Shown piece by piece: positions 44,025 through 60,345 of a DNA stretch of 64,000 bases; within the stretch, counting starts at the first letter, position 1; each line of letters begins with the position of its first letter. Made by a program: the position numbers and the translations under genes. The DNA lies in the NCBI GenBank assembly GCA_004335835.1, contig RWJK01001322.1, positions 33,866-97,865 of the forward strand, in the 5' to 3' direction. The notes under the pieces were generated by a model. That model saw only the letters and a list, made by a program, of their open reading frames with translations, made no database searches and was not told the origin of the DNA. Origin of the DNA: Scenedesmus sp. ARA3. Taxonomy: Eukaryota > Chlorophyta > Chlorophyceae > Sphaeropleales > Scenedesmaceae.

Positions 44025-44085
44025 GCTTGACTTCGCGGCGTGTACACAGCCAAATGCTTGACTTCGTGGCGTGTACACAGCCAAT
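44025..44085. repeat. 31-bp tandem duplication
   Basis: GCTTGACTTCGCGGCGTGTA and the following CACAGCCAAAT occur twice in tandem with a single main difference (CGCGGC/CGTGGC). Confidence 0.9.
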
Positions 44086-44912
44086 TGCGTAAGTTAGATA
44101 TAAATGTTGATGAAATGCCCTGACTGAATGCTTGATCAAGCTGGTCCTTGGCAAGTTTTGAAAACCCTGGTTCCTGGTCGCACGCACAGTACATGAGCTG
44201 CAGGGCAACAACTAGAGCAGCCACCCACTCAGCCAGTCTGCAGCGCATTGAGTGACTTCGTTATGTATGTGAGCGTTTTACAAACGGCGACAATGTGCTA
44301 TAGCCAGCACAACATGGGGGCTACTATGCTGGGGGCTACTATGCCGCCACATAAGCATATTGCACAAGGTCAACTGCAAGATGCCAGCAACAGCATCTGC
44401 ACACTCAACACTCCGCATGCAGAGCGTGAGCAGGGCTGGGACAGCACCAGTTCCTGCTGGCATGCTGACAACTCTGTAACAGACGGCAATGCCACCGCCA
44501 GTGGGGGCAGCTGCCACCACTTGCCAAGCTAGCTCCCAGCCTCTCTGCAGAGAGGCCCTGCAGTGCTCATGGTGAAGTAATGGCATATCAAGCAAGCGCG
44601 CACCACCGCACACACAGCACTAGCTACATGTTCTGTCACTTCTGCATGCAACACATAAGTAGTTTGTCTACCCGGCGGCCGCCTTGCAAGTACCCGAGGC
44701 AAGCCGCCAGACACTGCAGCAAACCATCAGCAGACGCGCACGCCTACTGGCAGCTGTGCAGCATCAAGATCGAGTTCTGTGTCACCCAAGTGCAGCACCC
44801 TTGACCGCCACACTGCTCCACGAAAGTAGGCAGATTCTTCCACACAGGTCAGCGCACACAGTGCCTGCCTAGCAGCACATGTGCCTGGGCTACCCACCCC
44901 AAAACTGCATCA

Positions 44913-45800
44913 CTAATTGCGCCCCAGCTGAACAGGCAGCTGTTGCAACAGCTGCTTAATCAGCAGCCTTGCACAGTCTGGCCAGGTCTTCAGGCCACCC
45001 ATGGCGCCAGCTGCATTAGACGCGATTTGCTTGCTGCCATGCTGGGGATGAGGCGTGGCATGCATTCAGAAGCCACAATGCTTAACACATACTAAGGCTG
45101 CAAGCAAACAAGACCACCACACCAACATGCAGCAGCAGAGCTTGCTCCCAAGAGCTGGATCCCTGATCTGCGGCCTCAGTGCGACTGCTGCGCCTTTGTT
45201 CAAACACGGCAGCGGTTTGTAGCAGCAGTGGCGGCAGCCTGCACAAACATGAGGCCATGCGCCATGCACATTCCGCTATAAACCACACTTGAGCTGCCAA
45301 CCTTTGCAGGTCTACAACTGCTCTTGAGTTAGCAGCAGAAACAGCAGATGGAGTGCTCCTCCATGCCAGCCCTAGTCATTCAGCCCCAACTTAGCAGTGC
45401 AGATACACGTATGCAGTACATCAAAAGTTCAAGCTCCAGCTGCCAAAAGGTAACAAATATCCAGGCCAGGGACATGATTGATCTGATTGATCTGATTAAT
45501 CACTCGCCAGTATGAAGCCAACTGCCAAGGATAGTTAAGTTCCTCTGACTGCTCCGCCAGGTTCCGCCACACCACAGCACACATCCTACGCCGACTGCTG
45601 AAGCAATACACACCTACTGCTGCACTATAGGAGCGCGACTGAAACCAGCAAGCTGCATGCAGCTTATTGCTGCATGCATGCGTGCTGCAGCAGCACCGGC
45701 TGTCACTCCGTGGCTGATACCAGCTGCTGCGCCTCACACGCACGCAGACCCAACCACACAACCGTGCACACATACACGCCATGCAGCGAGGATGGGTCTC
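44913..45800 (-). CDS. Candidate small gene, function unknown
   Basis: Three minus-strand stretches look coding by composition: about 45585..45500 (MCAVVWRNLAEQSEELNYPW), about 45215..45135 (VFEQRRSSRTEAADQGSSSW) and about 45015..44913 (GAMGGLKTWPDCARLLIKQL, closed by a stop at 44913..44915). I could not fix splice sites that join them in one frame or find a start, and I recognise no family. It may be a real short gene downstream of the Ca2+-ATPase or chance ORFs. Confidence 0.25.
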
Positions 45801-46017
45801 TCACAGCCACGCACGCAAGCTGCTGCAAGCTCCACCGACCAACAAGCGCACACCTCACCCCGTCCGGCATCCTGCGTCACTCCTACAGTAAATCAACTTG
45901 AGCAGAACCAAAACAGGCTCCCGCTGCCCACCCAGCCTCCCCTACCACCAAACCCGGACCCACCACCAGTGAGCCCCCTGCAAGCCCTGCTGCTGCTGCA
46001 GCTGCTGCTGCTGCCGC

Positions 46018-49000
46018 TCAGCCCTTGACGCTGGGCAGTGCTACCTCGCCAGCTCCATGCGCATGGCCCCCCGCCCTGTCCATGCTGCGCCTGTCCATGC
46101 TGCTGCGCTGGTGGTGCAGCGCAAGCGCCTCATTGTGCACACGCACGATGCTGGAGTTGGTGCGCCTGCCGTGCCGGCGCCTGGGGATCCTGAGGCTGGG
46201 CAGGAACCTGCAGTGTGGCGCGATGATGCGTGCAGCTGCATGTTGGAACTGAGCTAGAGCGCCTAGGCACATGTGCATGCACTCGCTGCTGTGCTGCCAG
46301 CTCCCCACGTACCTGAAGCATCTGCTTAGCTGGCGTAGGCAGACTTGGTACCCGACACCACAACTGATGCCTCTGGCCTTGATGCCTGCCTGTGATGCCC
46401 AAGCCACACACCACACAGCGCCAACTGCCAACCCGACCCCACGCCAACACCCACTCTACAACTGCCGCCAATCCAGTCTTCAACCAACTCCACTGGGTCC
46501 TTCAGCCACAACTCAACACCGCTCTGAACACGCCACCTCACTCAGCGCCAGCTGGCGCGTTCTTCACCAGTTCCACCCCGTCCTTCCCAGCCGCGTTGCC
46601 ATTTGAATTGGCCAATGCCAACTCAGCAGCCACCGCTCGCTTGCGGCGCGGCCGTGTCCCGCACGGCTGCGGAACCCACCTTGACAGCAGGCGCGTGAGC
46701 ACGCTGACAGGCACTGCGCTGAGCCCGATGGCGATGCTGACGCCCCACTCCACGCCATTGATAGGGATGACCTTGAAGAACCTGCCCACAGGCGTCTGCA
46801 TGATGATGACCTGTTTACAGCAGCAGCCGCAGCAGCAGCAGCAGCAGCAGAAATGGTTAGCAATATTGCTACAAGTGAGACTGACAACCAAGCAGGAGTC
46901 ACCAGCACAGCAGGCGACATGCAGCTGCGAATGCAAATGCGAGCGATGTCATTATCAACAGCCATCCCGTGCCTGCGCAAGCAGCTGCCGCTGCAGCCAG
47001 GCGCACCTGCAGGCCTGCGGTGACCAGCAGCACGCCGATGAAGATGGGGCTCTTGTGGATGCCCTCAAACACGTTGAGCTCGTCGTTGATGCGCCGCGCG
47101 TTGACCTCGTTCAGCATCTGCAGCAGCAGAAGCAGATCACGCGGGTGGCTGAGCCCCAGCCACATAACTCCGGCACGTACAGCACGTCAAATGACAGCGC
47201 ATGCACCATCACGCAAAATAGCAGCAAACCATCTGCATGCGACACGCACAGCATGCGTCCTGCAAGCTGCCGCGCCGCCCTGAACAGCAACACCACCGCA
47301 CCTGCAGCCAGATGAACGCGTTGAACAGCACGCTGTCCGCCTTCTGCCAGTCTTCCTCGCCCTCGTGCAGGTACGCCTTGTCAAAGTGGCTCACGGCCTT
47401 GTAGTAGTCATCGATGCTGGGGCAGCCGCCGTTAAAGCCGAGGCTGCTGCAATCCCCGGCAGCGCCAAAGGCAGCAGAGTAGGCAGATGCAGCATCGCCT
47501 GGCACAGGGCCGGGTGTGATGAAGCCCTGGAACTTGCAGGCCGGCGTGTCGCGCTTGGCGTCGCCGCACTTCTGGGACCAGCCGCAGGACGTCATTGCAC
47601 TGCAGTGCACTGAGGCGTGGCTGGCCTGCAATGCACATGTGTCGCAGGGTGTGACCACACAACACAAGCAGCAGCAGCAGTGCAGAGAAGTCAGTGAGCC
47701 AGCAGCAGCAGGTGCGAGGAAGGCAGCCGCAGGAGGCCATGGCACTGCTGTGCACTGAGGTGTGGCTGGCCTGCAGTGCATACATGTGGCACAGTGTGGC
47801 AGCAGCAGGCAGCACTGCGATAGAGAGAGCAGGCGGACAGCAGTAGGCTTGACCATGATGTGTGCATGTTGTGCACACAGCCCCTGCCAGTCCCAGCACA
47901 GCACAGCGTCCAAACTGCAATGCAAATGCATCAGAAAGTCCACAAACCACACAAACTCTTGGTTTCTTCACGCTAACAGTGTCACCTTTGCATACCGCAC
48001 GCGCGTGGGCACCCACCTGGAAGCCCAGCTTGCTGACCAGCTCGTTGGTGCAGAACATGGGGTCGGGGTGCGCCTCGTGCGGCCCCTGGGTGGCAAAGCT
48101 GCAGTGGTCGGTGATGCGGTAGCGCTCAAACAGCACGGGCGCGCCGTACATGAAGAAGAAGAGCCAGAACATCTGGTACAGGCCCTGGATGAGGATGTGC
48201 TTCCACATCTTGGGCGTGATGAGGTGCTCGTCGCGCCCGTGCGGCTGCAGGGATGCACAAGCACACAGTGCAGGGGGTGGGCGCAGGGAAGTAAGTGACC
48301 AGGAAGCATTGATGGAGGCATCCCTTGTGAACAGCGGACCCTCAGCATTCATCTTGAAAGATCAGCGAAGCAGATCTTTCGCAGCGCAGAGCGCAGGAAA
48401 TATGCATGCAACAAACGCCTTGACTGTCAATCATGCAGCAGGCCCACGCACGCACCTTGTCATCAAGCAGCGCCGGGTTGGGGTCCTCAGTGGCCAGCGC
48501 CAGCGCACCCATGGTGTCCATGATAAGGTTCACCCACAGCAGCTGCAGCACGTTGAGCGGGATGCGGCCGCCGATGATGGCGCCAACAAACGCCACCACC
48601 AGTGCCACAAAGTTCACAGTGAGCTGGAACTGCAGGAACTTGCGGATGCTGTTGAACACGCTGCGGCCCCACAGCACAGCCCTGCGGCGGCACGGCGGCA
48701 AAACACAAAGAGGATGAGCAGCAGTGGTGGGGTGTCATGGTACCGCAATCAGCAGTTGTATGAGTCACTACAACAAGCACTTGAGCTTATGCACTCGCCA
48801 GAGACAGGCAAGAGTGCCCTGCAACTGTGCAGCACAGCCACTGCCGTACAGCACCCATAGCCAGCACAGCAGTAGCCCACGCCAGCACTCACTTGACAAT
48901 GGATGAGAAGTTGTCGTCCATGATGACGATGTCAGCCGCCTCCTTGGCCACCTCAGTGCCTGCAGGCAAATAGGCAGTGCAACCTTTATGCAACGAAAGG

Positions 49001-52000
49001 TATATCCTTCCTATCTGCACAACCTGCAAGCACACACTCTGCCTGTCTAGGTCCAGCACCACGGTGGCAGCACATGCACAGCACAGCTGCACCGAGCAAA
49101 AGCGCCGCGGGAAAAGAATGTTGTACTCGAGCCTCACCTGCGATGCCCATGGCCAGGCCCACGTCTGACTCCTTGAGCGCTGGCGCGTCGTTGGTGCCGT
49201 CGCCCGTGACTGCCACCACCTCGCCCTCCTTCTTGAGCAGCGACACCAGCGTCAGCTTGTCCTCGGGGCTGGAGCGCGCCAGCACCTGCAGATAGCACAG
49301 CAGCAGCAGCAGCAGCAGCAGAAAAAGTTGAAAAAAAAGAAGATGCACAGCAGTGAGCTAGCAGATACGGCACCACACCTGACCCCAGGGATGTGACTGA
49401 GGTGCCTCTTAAAAATTGGCACATTGATGGGGTGCTGTGCGCACCCTTAGCTCACATCTAGACACGGCAGCATCCACGTCAATCTGTCACCAGCCACAGC
49501 TGAAAGAACTCATGGCAACACAGCCAGCGCACACCAAAACCCACACACGCACCTGCAGCTTGGGCAGCAGTGGGATGAGGTCGTGCGCGGGCATGTTCCT
49601 GAAGTTAGGCCCCTCCAGCGCCACGCCCGCCTCAGTGAGGATGCCGCAATCGCGCGCGATGTGGCGCGCGGTGTGGATGTTGTCGCCCGTCACCATGCGC
49701 ACCATGATGCCCGCGTTTTGGCACACGCGCACCGCGTGCGGCACCTCCTGCCTGCAGGCAGAAGATTGGTGCACAGCAATGGCGGCGCAGGGATCAGCAA
49801 GGTCCACCCGAGGCACATGTTCATACCTGGCCATATGTAGACTGTGAACGGATGCAGCCAGCGCGCAAGCACAAGCAGCATCTGTTGCCAAAGCTGCATG
49901 GCACGTACTAGGCACGACTGCCACTCCTGCACAAGCCAAGCAACCAGCCAGCTGGTGCCATGAACCACCTTGAAAATGCACTACTGCCAGCTCCCCGCGC
50001 TGCATGCTCAAGCCTTGCGCTACCCACCTCACTGGGTCCTTGATGCCCACAATTGCCGTGGCAATCAGGTCCCTGTCCACCCTGTCAGCGTCCTCAAAGA
50101 AGTCTGCGGGCCTGCTGCCATCCACAGCAGCGTAGTCGCGGTACGACAGGCAGATGCAGCGCAGGCCGCGCGAGGCCATCGCCACCACAGTCTGCACAAA
50201 CAGGCAGCAGACGCAGGACAGCACAGCATGGACAGACTGCCAACTGCTGCAAAACGCATCACGTGCGCGTGCACAGGCATGTGGGCTCTGAACAGCTTCT
50301 GTGCCGGCCGCCACTGCCACCCTCACTGCACACCATAACACCCCTCCCCCCACCCACCTGCAGCAGCTGCTCCCTGATGCCCTCAGTCATGGGCACCACC
50401 TCGCCGTACTCGTTGTGCAGCGCCACGCAGCGCTTCAGCACCCACTCTGCGGCGCCCTTGTTGTACAGACGCAGCGTTGCGTCGTCGTGCTTGACCAGCA
50501 CGCTGGCCATCTTCTTGGCGCTGGTGAAGGCATACACCTCCACCATGCGGGACGCGTAGTCCTCGCGCACCTGCAGCAGGCGCAAGTATGCAAGGATCAT
50601 ACGTTGCAGGTGTGCCTATTCACAGTGCAAGTGCGGTGCAGCTGCACTCAATACAACTCTCGCGCACACCGCACGTGACTACACCCGGTTACAGCACTGC
50701 GGTACGTGCTCCACCTGTCCCACCGGGGACACCTGGCATAAGCACAGCGTACCAACTCTGATGCCGTGCAGCCCAAGTCACTGATCCCTACAACCAACCA
50801 TTGACAAACCCACACCAGCATCGTATGTGCAGCGCACGCACCTGCTTGTAGTCAATGCCCCACTTCTTGGTCAGCATCAACAGCGCGCACTCCGTCCTGT
50901 TGCCGACAAACTCGATCGGCAGGTCAGCGTGCTCGATGAGGAAGGCCTTGCTGTTCAGCGCGTTGTTGTGTGCCAGCTCCTGGATCAGCTCAGGACGCAG
51001 CTCCTGCAAGGTGACCAGGCAACACCAGCAGCCAAGGAACATGAGTGCTGAACTGCCGGCGCAAGCTGCACGTCATCAAACAATACACACATGCTTGTCA
51101 GTCGGACACACATGTGTGCTGTATACTGGCATCTGTGCGGTCGGTACAGTACGTTTCAAGGCGCCATGTGCGCGTATGTATGGTTACATATAAGTATGTA
51201 GCAAATACCAGGGTCAAAGTTCAGCACTCGCAGCTGGCCTCCCACCTCGCGTGTTGGCGCGTGGTCCAGCTGCACGCCGCTGAACCAGCCCTCCACCACT
51301 GTCATGCGGTTCTCAGTGAGCGTGCCGGTCTTGTCGGAGCAGATGGCTGTCGCGCCACCCATGGTCTCACAGGCAGCCAGCACGCGCACAAAGTTGTTGT
51401 CCTGCAAGTTGCAAGCGCACATAAACCGCAGCAGAGATGTAAAAAGCTGCAGGCACTAGGGGAGGGCTTTTGACCAGAGACCCATCAGCAGGCAGGCTGA
51501 CCTGCTTTGCAGAATCCGTGCCTGAACGCCAAGCAAACTCAACGCAGCAGCACATGAAGGCGCAGAATTTGTGAATGTACTTGACGCAGTCTCACGCCCC
51601 ACCTTCATCATCTTCTTCATAGAGTACGCCAGCGCGATTGTGACAGCCAGCGGCAGGCCCTCTGGCACTGCCACCACCACGATGGTCACGGCGTACAGGA
51701 AGAACTGCACAGGCCCATTCTGATTGATCTTGGCGATGGGGAAGCCCTTGTTCTCCACACACCTGTTGAAAGAAGCAGGGCAACAATGGACCACAGCGTC
51801 AGTATGCACAGCAGCAAGCAGCTGGCAGGGCACCACCTCAGTCGAGTAATATGTGATTCGTAAACATTCATAATGCATACGCACTCACCACTTGATCAGC
51901 AGCGCAATGAAGCAAGCCACAGCCACGCCAAAGCCGATCTTGCCAATGGCAGCTGCCAGGTCAGCCAGCTTCTCCTGCAGCGGCGTGTCCTCGCCGCCAG

Positions 52001-54660
52001 CGCCGCCAACCAGCGCCATCGTCTTGCCCCACTCGCTCTGCAGTGCAGCAAGCAAGCATTAGCCAGCGGTGTCAGGTGACCTTTCAGCTTACAGCCGCCT
52101 GGCTTGAACCCAGCTGGCTTGAACACAGCAGAACTCTGGCAACTGGACAGCCGCAGTGCAAAGCCACAACCCTGTAGCATCACGCACAGCTGCACCTACA
52201 TTTGCCGCGACCCCGCTCACCCCAACAAGCAAGCGCAGCTCACGCCCAATGCTGAATATTCAACTGCTGCTGTGTGAGACACACGCGGTGTATCATGCCA
52301 GACTGCAGCAGATCAATCCAAAATTCTCCCTGGTTGGCCAGCTGCTGACACAGCCGACATCTGAATTGTTCCTGCAAAGCCTGCTGCGCGGCCTGCAACG
52401 CATGAGCACTGAACCAGCTTGTCCGCACCTGTGTTCCAGTAGCGACCACCAGCAGGCGCCCGCTGCCCTCGCTGACTTGTGTGCCGCTGCGCACCCATGG
52501 GTCCTCCTCAGGATTCTTCTTGATGGGGTCGCTCTCACCTGAAGGGAGGAGACACGGTAAGCCAACAGCGCAAGCAACAGCAGTGTTGAACCAGCTGAGT
52601 CGCCGCAGTGCTGTTGGATTGCAGGGCAAGAGCAGCGCTGTTGGCACAACGCCACAGCTGCACAGCAGCGATGCGGCCACAGCCCTCCCCTAAAACGCCT
52701 GCTGCTACATGGCCGTGTGCAGTTTCAACATAACACATCCAGACACATCCAGCCAATCGATAAAGCTTTAACCCTAGTGTGCAGCAGCTTCAGTCAGCGC
52801 CTGCTGCCCTTCCCACGGCAACTCCTGCCAGCTGAACATCCGCTGCAAACGCTGCCTACTGTGTCATATGACCTGCTGCTCATCACCTGTCAGTGAGGCC
52901 TCATCAATGACCAGGTGGAAGCCGTCAATCATGACGCCATCCGCCACCACCTTGTCTCCCATGTTCACCAGGTACACATCACCAACCACGAGGTCGGTGT
53001 TCTTCACCATCTGCGCAGACACACCAGAACAAACACAAAAAGACGGCAGAACAATGCAAAGCAGTGAACCAAGAGCAGTGACAGCCAGCCTCAGAATTAC
53101 GCTGCACCAAGCCAGTGCAGGCACTCAGCATGACCAGCTACCCAGCACCTCTCGTGGTCCTGGCCTGGAGCGGCTGCAGGAAATCCAACCCAGGGCGCAT
53201 GGCAACCAGCTGCTTGACTATCTTTGAGCTGCCAGTGGATACTTGCAGTACCCACACTGTGACTGCATTGGGGCAGCACCCCAATGGACGATAATTGCGA
53301 ACGCAAGCTCTGCTGCAGCCGCAACAACTCTGGCTGCGTAAGCCGCTGCTGCTCATGCCTGCTGCTGAGGCTGGCCTTGCAGGCACACCCACCAGCGTTT
53401 GTCCTCCTCGCGTGACAGTGACCTCTATGATGTCTTTCTGCGCGTTGAGTTTCCGGAACTGCAAATCCTTCTGGTAGTCGTTTCCAGCACCTGCGTCAGG
53501 GAACAAACCAGCAATCAACCCAAAATCTCTGAGCAGACTGTTGTTCACGGACCCCGTTCTTTCACAGAGCAGTAACTGCACAGTATGATGTCCCAAGCCA
53601 GAGCCTGTTAAAACCAGCCAGCCGGTGAAGACCATGTTGCAAGTTTCAAAACTGCATACACAAATGCTGGCTAAAACTGAACCTCACAACTACAGAGAAC
53701 ACCACATGACACTGTGTTCAACACCTTGCAAGCTGCAATTTGACTGCACATGTCACGCCACACTACTTTAACTGGCAGTTGTGTTGGCCTGTCAAGCAGG
53801 CCTGCTGCATCAAGTGGCTGCAGCTGGCATCTGCTTAACTGCCTATGGCACTCACCAACCATGATGACAATTGCCACCGCCACCCAAATTGCAATACCCT
53901 CAATCCACTCGCCCTCCTTCCGCTGCTCCTCTAGCGCCGCACCAAGCACTGTCGACACCTGCAACAGTGCAGCAGCACAACGCCAATCAGATACATTGCA
54001 GCCACTGCTGTGCGTTCCCCCACAAACAGCTGCCGTCTGCCAGTGTCTATCTGAAGCCTTGCAAGCGCTTTCATATACATATATACAAGCATGCAAGAGG
54101 CGTAGCTGCTAGCAGCTGCTTCCAGCCCGCACACATCCATGCAAACTGCTCTTGACCCGTCCCTGCGACGGCTGTGCCTTCCTAAACTGCTCACCAGAGC
54201 TGCTGCAATCAGCAGCAGAATGATAGGGTCCTTTATGTTCTCCCAGCACAGCGCAAAGAAGTTCTTCTGAGGCACAGGTGGGAAGGTGTTGGAGCCAAAC
54301 ACCCTCCTGTGCTCGTCGATGGAAGCATCCCCACTGCTTGCTGGGTCAAGACCATGCTGCTGGTCTGTTTTGATGGTTTTGCACAGGCCAGTGACACCCC
54401 CAAGCTCCTTGAGCTTGGACATGTCCTTGTCCTGCAAGCCCACAACAGCAACCGCTGAGCTGCTGCTGTACGGGACGCTTACATAAGCAGGCATAGCAGC
54501 GTACGCTGCCTGCTGCAGACTTGAGCCCCACCTCATTGAGCTTAAACAGCTCAGAAGGCTTGACACCATAGGGACAGTTCACATCATCAAAGAGAGGCAC
54601 CACTATCTGTTCATTTTGCCAGGGCCAACGCCGCTTTGGCTTGGCTGGCTCTGGCGCCAT
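46018..54660 (-). CDS. P2B-type Ca2+-transporting ATPase (PMCA/ACA family)
   Basis: Twenty-one exons restore 1142 aa in one frame: 54660..54532, 54431..54195, 53958..53856, 53490..53393, 53010..52887, 52538..52429, 52037..51889, 51762..51603, 51401..51246, 51003..50842, 50570..50358, 50191..50028, 49751..49553, 49285..49138, 48959..48893, 48681..48456, 48244..48017, 47625..47302, 47117..47007, 46810..46680, 46207..46018. Motifs: TGES actuator loop, PEGLPLAV in M4, [14 protein letters not shown] with phosphorylated Asp about residue 393, [14 protein letters not shown], and [20 protein letters not shown]. About ten membrane helices are visible. It pumps Ca2+ out of the cytosol using ATP. The C-terminal tail ([20 protein letters not shown]) is basic like a calmodulin-binding autoinhibitor, so regulation is PMCA-like. 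The M7-M8 outer loop is enlarged to about 130 residues with eight Cys. Confidence 0.95.
47715..47790 (-). repeat. Decoy copy of a Ca2+-ATPase exon junction
   Basis: The acceptor and first about 50 bases of the exon truly starting at 47625 ([16 protein letters not shown]) recur about 140 bases upstream in transcription as [20 protein letters not shown] sequence. It is the only clear decoy seen in this gene. Confidence 0.75.
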
Positions 54661-57091
54661 TGCTCAGCTCGCTAACAAGAGCGAGCCCAGTAAAATAATG
54701 CTTCTCAGAAACGAGCGTGGTTCACGCAGCACCTGTCAAGTCGTGCAAGGCCGGCAGGTATAAATGCCGACACGGGTTCAAAGAAGCGAGCAACGACAGA
54801 CACCAGCTAGAACAATGCTCAGTACAACAAAGTTTCTGGACGCAGCATGAGAAGGACGGCATGTGTCATGTTTTGTTGAATCATTGCTACTGTCATAGGT
54901 TGTATGAGCATAGCTGAAAACGGCCAGAAACCTGCAGAGTTTTCAACTGTTTGTTACTTAAACACGAATACAGCCCTTTGAAGGCTAATACATTGACGCT
55001 GAGATAGCTTAGTCAAACAACCGACGCAGTGACATTGCAGCATGAGCATTGGCTGTGCAACAGCGCACTTTGCCATACCGTTTTCCTTTGCCATATTTTG
55101 TTTATTGTGGAGGGGTCTAGGGTTGTGCAACTTGTGTATAGGCGTTCAACGCAACTGCAGTGGCCCATAAATCAAAACGCAGTGCTGGGTCGCCACAGTG
55201 CCACTGCTGCTGTTACCACTTCATCATCACCACAGTAATCCGATCAACGGAACCATAGTGCTGAAGATTTTGGTCCCACACTTCTACACCGATGATTTGG
55301 GCGCTGCATACCTCTGCCTGCCAATTGCGCTTCTGCCTTCCCATGCATGGCGTGCTGCTTCAGCAGGGTTTTTCAAGAGTTGCAGGATACATTTCGTATC
55401 GGTCTCAGCAGGAACCATAGGCATCTTTCTGTCACAAGGCTCTCAACTGAGCTGAAAAACTAGCCAAGTGAGATGCTACTGCGCTCACTGAGTGGCACTG
55501 AGTGGGGTGTGGCCACCACACAGCATGGTTCTGTTGCCGCTCCATTGGGGCGCGGGGCCGATGGCGTTGATGCTATGGCTTGATGGGTAACATGATGATG
55601 ATGACAGCATGGTGCCCTGCGTGATGGGTAACATGATGATGATGGTGCCCTGCGTGTTGCGACTCCACCAATCACATCCTCTTTCAGTTAAAAAGGCAGC
55701 ATGCATACTGAAGCTAGAGCAATGTGGCAGCCGTCAAAACAGAAGACAAGACCAAGCTGCTCAGTGAAGCACAGCAGGCACCAATGCGCTGACTGATGCA
55801 CAGCGCTGATGTTATCAGATGCACGCACCACCCCATGAAGCTGCAGCAGAGGAGAAGCTGAAAGGCTCGGGCACAAAATATCCCCAGACTGCTGCAGCAA
55901 CATACGCCCACGATGCAACAGCCTGGCCAGCAAACAGGCAACAACAAAAGGCGCTGCTGCTGAGCACTACGGCTGAACATTCAAACAAACCGGGTCAAGA
56001 AAGGTACCGCATAGCATGCCGAAGTCACACCCACAAGCAGATGCTCAGTCATGGCAACCACTGGCTATATGTGCAAGGCGCCCTCTGCTCACAAGTATGG
56101 GCGCAATGCACTGGCAACGGGCATAGAGTCGTGTCACCTCTGCCTGGGTCTCAGATTAGCTGCCAAGACACAAGTACTGGTCAACCACCAGCTAGATGTA
56201 TGGCATGCAAGTTCTCGTTGCTTTTACACGTGCTCGCTCCGCACAATCTTAACAGCACACACACATGTGGCGAGAACATAAGCAGCACAAGCCAACAGCT
56301 ACCGTGCTCACATGGTCACCCTCACGTGCAAAAGGGAGGGACACACACACATACCAGGTGTAAATAGAAATAAAGTACAGGTCCACAAGCATCCTTACAT
56401 GCGAAAATTTACACAGGTACCAGAAATGTGTGCCCATGCTGCTGAACCGAGTGCTCGTGGACCTTTCAGCTGTGCTGCAGCTCTCACTCACAAGCCTCAT
56501 TGTGTGCATGTGCCATGCACAAGCCAGGTGGCTGAAGAGTGTGCGCCCCGCTATGCGCTGCTTGATCTACAGCGAAACCGCAGGTAAGCTTACCAGACGG
56601 CTGTCTTACGCGGTCAGAGAACACTGTCAGCCGTGCACTTGCACAGGCAGCACACACAAAAAGGGCACAGGAACAATCCCCCGCCCACCAGGACTACCCA
56701 TCTCACCATAGGTACCCCTTGCCTGCACTACATCCCAACCCTGCTGCACCCAGGTCATGCCTTATGTTCCCTCACTGCCAGCATGCATTGCACCAGCAGA
56801 GGGACTGCGGCAAAGGCCGCAGTTAGTGCTGCAACTTCCTTGCCTTGCCCCAAAGCTGCACCTGCCAGATGATCCAACAGACGTCCTGCGTGCAACTTTC
56901 ACCATCGGCAGCATAGCCGCGGGCTGCATTGACTGCTGCCTTGCTGCGCCAGGTGCTGCTAGCTAAAGCCACGCCTTGCTGCACCAGCTGCTGTTGCAGT
57001 CATGGACTGCCACAACATGCTGCTTGCCGCTGCAGCAGATGAGTGTGCTGTCGCAACACCTGCCGCTGCAACTTGCACTGGCCGCAGCTGC
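54661..57091. other. Intergenic between GSK3 and Ca2+-ATPase genes
   Basis: Both neighbours are on the minus strand, so this holds the GSK3 3' untranslated region and the Ca2+-ATPase promoter. It includes the dispersed repeat at 55568. ORFs of 60-180 codons on both strands (for example 55819..56367 plus) have no domain or splice partner. Confidence 0.55.
55568..55655 (+). repeat. Dispersed repeat, copy 2, with partial tandem copy
   Basis: 55568..55606 matches 24691..24729. Here the TGATGGGTAACATGATGATG core is immediately repeated (about 55620..55645), each copy adjoining GGTGCCCTGCG. Confidence 0.88.

Positions 57092-60345
<3,254 letters not shown>

Larger units (their letters stand above)
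43891..46017. other. Intergenic region with a weak gene candidate
   Basis: The stretch contains a 31-bp tandem duplication at 44025..44085, a 15-bp GGGGGCTACTATGCT doublet near 44325, and the minus-strand candidate described separately. Nothing else is supported. Confidence 0.5.

Noticed and set aside
46392..47315. A 307-codon plus-strand ORF
   Set aside because: It lies opposite Ca2+-ATPase exons and has no domain; the minus-strand frame carries the conserved protein.
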